This document shows, one piece after another, positions 61,801 to 64,000 of a DNA stretch of 64,000 nucleotides (position 1 is its first letter; the number at the start of each line of letters is the position of its first letter). The notes under the pieces were generated by a model. The model saw nothing but the letters and a program-made list of their open reading frames with translations. It had not been told where the DNA came from and did no database searches. The position numbers and the translations under genes were made by a program. The DNA is from Monoplex corrugatus (lineage: Eukaryota > Mollusca > Gastropoda > Littorinimorpha > Ranellidae): positions 38,922,130 through 38,986,129 of the forward strand of contig JAPXFY010000022.1 of the NCBI GenBank assembly GCA_030674185.1, written 5' to 3'.

Positions 61801-63478
61801 GGATCTAATTTATTTCCACCAGGGTTTCTAGCCACCCTCCTCACCATCCTCCTGAGAGGACTGGTGGGGTTGCTGGTTTAGTCGCCAGCAATTCGACCCT
61901 GTGACAGGTAGTACTGGGTTCCAGGTTACCAGTAGCAGATACATCTATCCGACCTGACATTAAAAGTAGTGACAAGTCATTACAGCTTTTGTTCGTGTGA
62001 AGGCATTTAAAAAAAAAAAGTGCTTGAAAAGTCCTTAAATTTTTTGTCTGGAAATCTGTATGAACCCTGTACTACTACTACTACTATCATACATCATTTG
62101 TCATTATTGTTATTAATATCTTGGCATACAAAGTTTAAATGACCTCAACTGGAACTTCTATAGACTGTACAAATTTAGCATAAATTTGCTATAAAGTATA
62201 AGGCCACCAAAGCAGTACGTAATATTCATGTTGTTTTTTTTAATGCTGAGAACAGAGAGGGTGGGTGATATATATACTAGCAGTTTCAGTTTCAGTTTCA
62301 GTTTCAGTTTCTCAAGAAGACATCTCCGCGCTCGGAATGAATTCCATATGCACTAACATCACAGGTGCCATGTGTATCGTGATCATGGCACAAGCCTTAA
62401 CTAAGCCTGCACATAAACCCATGAGCTGGACAGGTCCTGAGGCCCTACCTAGACTATGTTTTACCTAGTCTATATTTTATACTGGTATTTTATCAGCCTA
62501 CCACTGGAATAATCTTGGTTACAATTACTTATAAATGACGTGTATCTTATTCGTATGGAGGGCCGTGATCGCCGACACTACGTGGCAGAGCGCAAGATGA
62601 TGATAATGATGAACCATCAACGTTGTCCACAGGGACCCAAAAGAACAAAAGGACAGCATGTATGTGGCAGAATCCTTGATTGGTGTAGATTTCTATGGAA
62701 AGTGTGATGGATTTAGTGCATGTTAAATTGGTCCTTGGGTTTTCACACAGGCTGATTGGTTGTTTTGATAAAGCCATGGACTCAGCAGCAGCATAACCAA
62801 ATTTCTCTGAGGTCTCCGAATACCTGAATTACAAGATCAAAGAGTCCATATACACATGATTTTTATGTATAAGATGTTTGAGGGGTTGGTGCTGGCTGTT
62901 CTTGTCACACTTTTTTCACACCAGTGGACAGAAACCAACAGGTGAGCATAGCCAATAATATTTCACATTTGCCAACAATATGACGGAAAACTTCATTACC
63001 AAATTGTCTGGTCATAATGACAGAGCATTTAACCCTTTGACTCCCACACCCTATCCACCAACTGCAAAAACTTAATCCTTTGATTCCCTCACCCTGTAAG
63101 AAGCTGGTGGATAGGGTGAGGGAATCAGAGAGTTAAGTTTTTGCTTTGCTAACATGATTGGCAATACAGGATGCTGGTAGACAGGGTGCGGGAGTCAAAG
63201 GGTTAAGATCCATGGCTTGGCTTGAAGCTAACCTCTATATATCTGAAGGCCATTCGTCACCCATCACCTGCGACCTACGTGTGTGGGGATGGTCGCTCCA
63301 TACCAGGTTAGAGGTGGCCTTTTCTAGAGGAATAGAACTGATGATGTTGGTTGATTTTGTAAATTGTTTCTTTTTTTCCCCAGAAATTCGGAAAGGGAAA
63401 CGGCATCGCAATTTCAATGCAAAGAGAGTTCATCTGGAAGAATCTGAGAAAGAAGAATCACCTGTGTCATTAGAAGAG
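55894..63478 (+). CDS. Candidate IBB-domain protein, exons 1-2 (importin-alpha/TMCO6-like), runs off right edge
   Basis: Exon 1 (55894-55975) starts MDDHKAKHKHLAPSVQ and ends at donor GTATGT with 1 nt left. Exon 2 (63384-63478) has a good polypyrimidine tract, acceptor CCCCAG and donor GTATGT; it takes 2 nt and ends in phase 0. Joined in phase they encode RETQIEIRKGKRHRNFNAKR followed by an acidic LEESEKEE. The pattern R-x3-(I/V)-E-(I/L)-R-K-x-K-(R/K)...K-R resembles the importin-beta-binding region at the N-terminus of importin-alpha and TMCO6; armadillo repeats would be expected downstream. An in-frame TAA at 55738-55740 lies upstream of the ATG. The 7.4-kb intron holds a hAT element and LINE-C. 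The gene is divergent from DNA2. Two short exons alone are thin evidence, and a basic coiled-coil protein of another family is possible. Confidence 0.55.
55976..57252. other. Intron of candidate gene 2: local duplication and hairpin
   Basis: A ~110-bp block (AGTGGGTAATCTTGATCTT, AGCAGAATCCACAACT) is tandemly duplicated at about 56478-56590 and 56630-56735. It is followed by a hairpin, 56732-56806, with arms AAGGCAACTTGTT and AACAAGTTGCCTT. Confidence 0.75.
57648..57977 (+). pseudogene. hAT transposase N-terminal zinc-finger fragment
   Basis: Encodes DEYKEWLQADPSGDRCKAFC, RICKKTVDIRSMGESAV and GKGKKHCDLM, typical of the BED-like finger at the start of hAT transposases, then a Ser-rich stretch and a stop. 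The catalytic region is absent. Confidence 0.7.
58047..60248 (-). pseudogene. LINE-C reverse transcriptase with C-terminal zinc finger
   Basis: 727 codons open from the first Met. Blocks: SGKAPGNDGIPPDLIKHCK, CNNYRGISLLSIVGKVYARV, FIDLTKAFDLVSRDGL (A), GVKQGCVLAPTLFGIFF (B) and MLFADDAAVVTHT (FADD). Then YGSEAWTTHAHQEKRL, RWLGHVRRM and a C-terminal C-x-C-C...H...C element (TCDCCDRDC, YSHRRRC). Confidence 0.9.
60249..61148 (-). pseudogene. LINE-C APE endonuclease
   Basis: CWNV lies just upstream (61158-61169) and is cut off by an in-frame TGA at 61152-61154. Then VDIATLQETRLADLG (catalytic Glu), VLLGDFNARVGADND, HQLDLILVRR and CDTDHSLVCCKI. It ends at a second TGA, 60249-60251, in the same frame as the RT. 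Confidence 0.9.
62281..62545 (+). repeat. R2 dispersed repeat, full copy
   Basis: Five GTTTCA units, then the family body. It ends where the LINE-B end begins. Confidence 0.75.
62546..62612 (+). repeat. LINE-B 3' end fragment
   Basis: GGAGGGCCGTGATCGCC and GATGATGATAATGATG tail. Confidence 0.75.
62613..63028. other. Intron of candidate gene 2, nothing firm
   Basis: One hydrophobic open stretch ends at a GTGAGC (see rejected items). No repeat family recognised. Confidence 0.4.
63029..63206. mobile_element. TTAA foldback MITE, copy 8
   Basis: TTAACCCTTTGACTCCC to GGAGTCAAAGGGTTAA. Confidence 0.85.
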
Positions 63479-63510
63479 GTATGTTTTAACATTTTAAATA
63501 TGTTTATAAT

Positions 63511-63740
63511 GCTGAGTTTTCATTGGGAGAGTTTTGTTTTAACTTAAGCATGTTTGAGGATACATATGTCTGATTTTAAGCAGACATCATATCATAACCT
63601 GGTTACGCCTAGTTTTCATTTGGACAGTAGTGTTTTAACTTAAGCATGTTTGAGGATATTTATGTCTGATTTTGAGTGGATCCCATATCATAATCTGGTT
63701 ATGCTGAGTTTTCATTCGGAGAGTTATATTTTGACTTAAG
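63511..63740. repeat. 96-bp tandem repeat, ~2.4 units
   Basis: AGTTTTCATT recurs at 63515, 63611 and 63707, with ACTTAAGCATGTTTGAGGAT between. It starts just inside the intron after exon 2 of gene 2. Confidence 0.85.
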
Positions 63741-63872
63741 TTTCAGTTTGTTTCTCAATATGATGTCTCTGCGCTTGGAATGAATTCCATGTGATGATAA
63801 TCATGGCACAAGCCTTAAGCCTGCACATAAACTTATGAGCTGGTCAGGTCCTGAGGTCCTATCTAGCCTATA
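63739..63872 (+). repeat. R2 fragment
   Basis: AAGTTTCAGTTTGTTTCTC then the R2 body up to GAGGTCCTATCTAGCCTAT. Confidence 0.7.
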
Positions 63873-63892
63873 AAAAATAAACTGTGACCCAC

Positions 63893-64000
63893 CTGAGGGT
63901 GTCTCATTTGTTTTCTTTGCTGCCCATGGGACTCTCAATATTCTTCTTAGAAACAACATTCCAGTTGCCTGAGTCTTGTTTTGACTTTGCATTTTAATTG
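63893..64000 (-). pseudogene. LINE-B fragment at right edge
   Basis: Minus strand encodes MLFLRRILRVPWAAKKTNET, identical in pattern to LINE-B. It continues beyond the window. Confidence 0.8.

Larger units (their letters stand above)
58002..61960 (-). mobile_element. LINE-C: nearly complete non-LTR retrotransposon inserted in hAT
   Basis: Flanked by a 10-bp duplication TAAAAGTAGT (57992-58001 and 61961-61970). It encodes endonuclease and RT in one frame broken by two TGA stops. The 5' leader (61155-61960) has no confident ORF1. Confidence 0.85.
57253..62069 (+). mobile_element. hAT-type DNA transposon remnant with a LINE-C insertion
   Basis: Ends CAGGGTTCGCACAG (left) and GTATGAACCCTG (right) are inverted. 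The flanking 8 bp are TACTACTA on both sides (57245-57252, 62070-62077), the hAT target size, although in a (TAC)n context. Subterminal AGTCCTTAA motifs occur several times on the left and once on the right. Only a transposase N-terminus remains. Confidence 0.8.

Noticed and set aside
62874..62941. Possible first exon (MFEGLVLAVLVTLFS, then GTGAGC)
   Set aside because: It ends with 2 nt over, whereas exon 63384-63478 needs 1; the resulting frame soon hits a stop. It could belong to an unseen gene, but cannot be supported.

Overview
The window is animal nuclear DNA. Spliced GT-AG exons are scattered among non-LTR retrotransposons, a Ty3/gypsy element, DNA transposons, tRNA-derived SINEs, large minisatellites and long (CA)n/(TG)n tracts. 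The mix of repeat families suggests a lophotrochozoan, most likely a gastropod mollusc; this is inference from repeat style, not a species identification.

Host gene 1 is on the minus strand. Thirteen coding exons between 47342 (start codon) and 5389 form the 5' half of DNA2, the replication and repair nuclease-helicase. Every junction has GT-AG sites and every phase fits, giving 3024 nt (1008 codons). The model covers an N-terminal PCNA-binding (PIP-box) micro-exon, a long low-complexity N-terminal extension in one 2.1-kb exon, the OB-like region, the first Fe-S cysteine and the RecB-type nuclease core (His, Asp, Glu, Lys). It stops after the nuclease core; the remaining Fe-S cysteines and the helicase exons must lie beyond the left edge. 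About 3 kb of coding sequence is spread over 42 kb because mobile DNA fills the introns.

Host gene 2 is on the plus strand and divergent from DNA2. Exons 55894-55975 and 63384-63478 join in phase to give the N-terminus of a protein with an importin-beta-binding-like basic region (importin-alpha or TMCO6 type). It runs off the right edge.

Layout. 1-1895: 3' part of a CR1/L2-like LINE (LINE-E). 1896-3235: 33-bp minisatellite. 3236-5388: mosaic of repeat fragments. 5389-8600: exons 13 and 12 around a 31-bp minisatellite. 8726-9985: 57-bp minisatellite. 10016-21205: exons 11 to 4 with R1 elements, LINE-A and LINE-B fragments, foldback MITEs and a 90-bp minisatellite. 21715-22880: (TG)n. 23488-25562: exon 3. 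25563-27390: 43-bp minisatellite. 27540-34170: (CA)n carrying a 5.7-kb LINE (LINE-D). 34180-34215: exon 2. 36065-46595: gypsy element with an intact LINE-A inside it. 47301-47342: exon 1. 47440-55890: intergenic, with a 2.4-kb LINE-B. 57253-62069: hAT element with a LINE (LINE-C) inside it. 62070-64000: repeats and exon 2 of gene 2.

The most unusual feature is that three minisatellites inside DNA2 (31, 43 and 90 bp) abut exons and repeat the 3' splice site of the neighbouring exon. One carries the first ~20 nt of the exon in every unit. A second theme is a foldback MITE family with TTAA ends and CCCTTTGACTCC termini, one copy of which interrupts another repeat at a TTAA.
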